NCBI GenBank assembly: GCA_046081125.1
Contig: JBJTVH010000002.1
Location: 1 to 64,000, forward strand
DNA length: 64,000 nucleotides
Direction: 5' to 3'
From: JBEIFW01 sp046081125
GTDB taxonomy: Bacteria > Actinomycetota > Acidimicrobiia > Acidimicrobiales > Ilumatobacteraceae
Position numbers and translations under genes: made by a program. This document shows, piece by piece, positions 61,547 to 64,000 of the stretch (positions are counted from its first letter, which is position 1; each line of letters starts with the position of its first letter). The notes under the pieces were generated by a model. The model saw only the letters and a list, made by a program, of their open reading frames with translations. It searched no databases and had not been told where the DNA came from.

Positions 61547-62794
61547 ATGCCCTGGCCGTCCGACACGGACCCCGATGACGAGCTGTTCGCCATCCTGGAA
61601 CTCGAAAAGGAGCGGCAGAACACCACCCTGCAACTCATCGCCAGCGAGAACTTCACATCGCCAGCGGTGATGCGGGCCTGCGGTTCGGTCGCCACGAACA
61701 AGTACTCGGAGGGGTACCCCGGGAAGCGCTATTACGGCGGCAACGTCCACGTCGACGCGTTCGAGGACCTGGCCCGCGAGCGGGTCAAGGGGCTGTTCGG
61801 GGCCGAGCACGCCAACGTGCAACCGCATTCGGGTGCCAACGCCAACATGGCGGTGTTCCTGGCCCTACTCGAGCCGGGCGACACCGTGATGGGGCTCAGC
61901 CTCGATCACGGCGGCCATCTCACCCACGGTTCCCCGGTGAACTTCTCGGGTCGCCTGTACCGGTTCGTCAGCTACAAGCTGGCGCCCGGGGACGAGCGGA
62001 TCGACCTCGACGCCGTGCGCGAGCTCGCCCTCGAGCACCGCCCGAAGATGATCGTCGCCGGTGCCACGGCCTACCCGCGCCGCATCGATCCCGAGCCGTG
62101 GCGGGCGATCGCCGACGAGGTCGGAGCGCTGCTGTTGTTCGACGCCGCCCATATCGCCGGTCTGATCGCCGGTGGTGCGCACCCGAACCCGGTGCCCTTT
62201 GCCGACGTGGTCACGTTCACCACGCACAAGACCCTGCGCGGACCGCGCGGCGGGTGCATCCTGTCGAAGGCCGAGCACGCCGCTGCGATCGACAAGGGGA
62301 TCTTCCCGGGTCTGCAGGGCGGCCCGCTCGAGCACCAGATCGCCGGCAAGGCGGCGGCGTTCCGCGAAGCGATGGACCCGTCGTTCCGCGCCTACGCGCA
62401 CCAGATCGTGCGCAATGCCGGCGCGCTCGCCGAGGCGATGGCGCGCGAAGGCTTCCGCCTGGTGTCGGGAGGTACCGACAACCACCTGCTCCTCGTCGAC
62501 CTGCGGCCCTTCGACGCCGATTGCACCGGGAAGGTGGCGCAGGAGGTGCTGGACCGGGCGGGTATCACGCTGAACAAGAACGCCATCCCCGATGATCCGC
62601 GCAGCCCGTTCGTCACGTCCGGGGTGCGGATCGGTACGCCGGCGGTGACCACGCAGGGCATGACCGAGGCCGAGATGCCCGTGATCGCCGAGTTGATCGC
62701 CCGGGCGTTGCGGCACCGCACCGACGACGCCGAACTGGCGCTCGTCCGCAAGGAGGTCGCCGCCCTCTGCGCCCGCTTCACGCCGTACGGATGA
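61547..62794 (+). CDS. glyA: Serine hydroxymethyltransferase
   Basis: A 415-residue PLP enzyme that converts serine and tetrahydrofolate to glycine and methylene-THF. LIASENFTSPAVMRACGSVATNKYSEGYPGKRYYGG is the folate/PLP N-terminal region, and the PLP Lys is in TTHKTLRGPRGG. Length and C-terminus are normal. Four bases after its stop a membrane-protein gene starts. Confidence 0.97.
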   Translation: MPWPSDTDPDDELFAILELEKERQNTTLQLIASENFTSPAVMRACGSVATNKYSEGYPGKRYYGGNVHVDAFEDLARERVKGLFGAEHANVQPHSGANANMAVFLALLEPGDTVMGLSLDHGGHLTHGSPVNFSGRLYRFVSYKLAPGDERIDLDAVRELALEHRPKMIVAGATAYPRRIDPEPWRAIADEVGALLLFDAAHIAGLIAGGAHPNPVPFADVVTFTTHKTLRGPRGGCILSKAEHAAAIDKGIFPGLQGGPLEHQIAGKAAAFREAMDPSFRAYAHQIVRNAGALAEAMAREGFRLVSGGTDNHLLLVDLRPFDADCTGKVAQEVLDRAGITLNKNAIPDDPRSPFVTSGVRIGTPAVTTQGMTEAEMPVIAELIARALRHRTDDAELALVRKEVAALCARFTPYG

Positions 62795-62798
62795 GCCG

Positions 62799-63683
62799 AT
62801 GAGTTCGCTGCCGCCGCCGCTGCCGCCGGGTTCGTACCCGCCGCCGCCGCCGGGCCCGCCGCCGTCGTGGTCCTCGGGCCCGTACGGGTCGTACGGAGGC
62901 GACGATCCACTCGTGTCGCGGGATCTCGAATCCTGGGTGTCGAAGTCGGTGGCGCTGGTGAAGCTGGCCTGGAAACCGATGCTGGTCGTGCACCTCGTCG
63001 CCGCGATCCCCACCTTCGTGCTGTCGATCCCGCTGGCGGCGTGGGCCGACGACGTGAACGTTCGGATCGACCGGGCCGAGACGATCTCGGGCGGGGACGT
63101 CCTGCAGTTGCTCGGGGCCTCGCTCGTCCTCGGCATCGTCGGGGTGCTCGTGTCGACGTGGGGCACCCTGTGCTCGTTCTGGATCGCCGCCCGCACGGCC
63201 GCCGGGGCCGACGCCAGCATCGCCGACGGGCTCCGGTTCGGACTGCGGCGCTTGTTCCCGTACCTCGGGTGGGTGCTGTGCTGCGGGTTGTTGTCGGCGG
63301 TGGGCTTCCTCGCCTGCATCGCACCGGGGGTGTGGCTCGCGGTCACCTTCTACGCCACGTTGCTCGGCGTCGTGGCGTTCGAGCAGGGCCGCTACGGATC
63401 TACGTTCTCCCGGTGCTTCGCCCTCGTGAAGGGCCGGTGGTGGGAGACGTTCGGCCGGATGCTGTTGCTGTTGCTCGCCAACCTCGTCGTCGGTGGCCTC
63501 GTCTCGGTCGCGGTCGGGCTCGTGTCGCTGGGATCGTCGCTGCTGGCGCAGTTCTTCCTCGCCGCTGTCGGGGCGGCGATCGGCGTGGTCACGACCACGT
63601 TGCTGCTGGTGCAATACGCCGATCTGCGGAATCGCCAGCATCCGGTGACCACGGCGTCACTCGTCGGCGAACTGGGCGCCTGA
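62799..63683 (+). CDS. Proline-rich, multi-pass membrane protein, unknown function
   Basis: A 294-residue protein. The first 35 residues are a Pro/Ser/Gly/Tyr-rich cytoplasmic tail (PPPPPGPPPSWSSGPYGSYGG). About five or six membrane helices follow, including segments near 59-78, 105-130, 155-185 and 225-275. Position and shape resemble DUF-type glycerophosphoryl-diester-phosphodiesterase membrane-domain proteins, but I cannot name the family with certainty. It is tightly packed between glyA and the transferase gene, which starts 4 bp downstream. Confidence 0.68.
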   Translation: MSSLPPPLPPGSYPPPPPGPPPSWSSGPYGSYGGDDPLVSRDLESWVSKSVALVKLAWKPMLVVHLVAAIPTFVLSIPLAAWADDVNVRIDRAETISGGDVLQLLGASLVLGIVGVLVSTWGTLCSFWIAARTAAGADASIADGLRFGLRRLFPYLGWVLCCGLLSAVGFLACIAPGVWLAVTFYATLLGVVAFEQGRYGSTFSRCFALVKGRWWETFGRMLLLLLANLVVGGLVSVAVGLVSLGSSLLAQFFLAAVGAAIGVVTTTLLLVQYADLRNRQHPVTTASLVGELGA

Positions 63684-63687
63684 GCCG

Positions 63688-64000
63688 ATGATCGACGCCG
63701 AGGGGTACCTGATCGTCGGTGGCGTCGCCGCCGGCATCACCCTCGTCACGACCCCGCTGGTCCGCCTCGTGTGCGTGGCACGGGGGTGGGTCGTGCCCCC
63801 CGACGAGCGGCGGGTGCACCAGCGCCCGACGCCGACGATGGGCGGCGTTGCGATGTTCCTCGGGTTCCTCGGAGCCATGTTCGTCGCCTGGCGCATGGAC
63901 CGGTTCACCGAGCTGTTCTCCACCTCGGAGCCCTGGGGTGTTGTCCTCGCTGCCGCCCTGATCTTCGCCGTCGGGCTCCTCGACGATGTCCGGCCGCTGT
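63688..64000 (+). CDS. Undecaprenyl-phosphate glycosyl-1-phosphate transferase, WecA/MraY family (3' end off window)
   Basis: Only the first 104 codons are in the window and the frame is open at the edge. The N-terminal helix (about 6-24) is followed by PPDERRVHQRPTPTMGGVAMFLGF, which matches the first cytoplasmic loop of WecA-type enzymes. A later helix ending AVGLLDDVRPL contains the conserved Asp pair. These enzymes attach a sugar phosphate to undecaprenyl phosphate for wall polysaccharides. glyA and wecA-type genes often lie ahead of the ATP synthase operon in actinobacteria, which may follow outside the window. Confidence 0.87.
   Translation, partial: MIDAEGYLIVGGVAAGITLVTTPLVRLVCVARGWVVPPDERRVHQRPTPTMGGVAMFLGFLGAMFVAWRMDRFTELFSTSEPWGVVLAAALIFAVGLLDDVRPL

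Overview
The window is very GC-rich, with strong G/C preference at third codon positions, GTG starts alongside ATG, and many ATGA/GTGA stop-start overlaps. Two LLM-class flavin enzymes of a usually F420-dependent family, a DUF222/HNH protein, the DUF3090, SCO1664-like and MSMEG_4193-like trio, HemQ, and a subtilase with a C-terminal VRLFDTRP...DVNGWF module point to Actinomycetota, most likely class Acidimicrobiia. This is a chromosomal segment: no phage, plasmid, transposase or CRISPR is visible.

Layout. (1) 1-7.9 kb: an edge-truncated HNH protein, then a minus-strand operon (family 5 uracil-DNA glycosylase, 2-oxoglutarate oxygenase, DrrA/DrrB-type ABC exporter), and a plus-strand group of phosphatase, DUF3090, kinase-like protein, unknown protein and dienelactone hydrolase. 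(2) 7.9-11.7 kb: a Crp-like regulator, then ispD-ispF-rlmB-prmC (isoprenoid precursors, rRNA methylation, release-factor methylation). (3) 11.8-22 kb: MarR/MFS, DPP-IV-like peptidase with a zinc dehydrogenase, a lone groL behind a promoter and CIRCE element, a TetR/epimerase divergent pair with two operators, and an aminotransferase. (4) 22-32 kb: fdhD, then lipoprotein, unusual FtsH-like AAA protease and hemQ packed together, a receptor lipoprotein, AlaX, a secreted subtilase and larE. (5) 32-43.5 kb: an 11-gene respiratory complex I operon (nuoABCDHIJKLMN, no nuoEFG) ending in a MidA/NDUFAF7-type methyltransferase. (6) 43.5-53.9 kb: two SDRs, acsA, HAD protein, YajQ, tRNA-Tyr, an LLM enzyme divergent from pyrE, a LysM lipoprotein, two alpha/beta-hydrolases, CrtZ-like and CrtA-like proteins and a PlsY-like protein. 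(7) 53.9-60.9 kb: acyl-CoA/lipid catabolism genes (CaiB, SnoaL-like, MFS, LLM, FAD enzyme, SCP2-type thiolase-like protein). (8) 61-64 kb: rpiB, glyA, a membrane protein and the start of a WecA/MraY-family transferase cut by the window edge.

The most consistent signal not tied to a gene is promoter architecture. At 21 start codons a TANNNT hexamer lies 6-9 nt upstream, the geometry of leaderless transcription. Two divergent gene pairs have only 24 bp between start codons, with -10 boxes overlapping on opposite strands; one is the perfect palindrome ACGGTACCGT. Genes are extremely dense: no stretch over 300 bases lacks a gene, and several convergent pairs overlap in coding sequence.

The best candidates for follow-up are the lipoprotein/AAA-protease/HemQ unit, the MidA methyltransferase translationally linked to complex I, and the bidirectional leaderless promoters.
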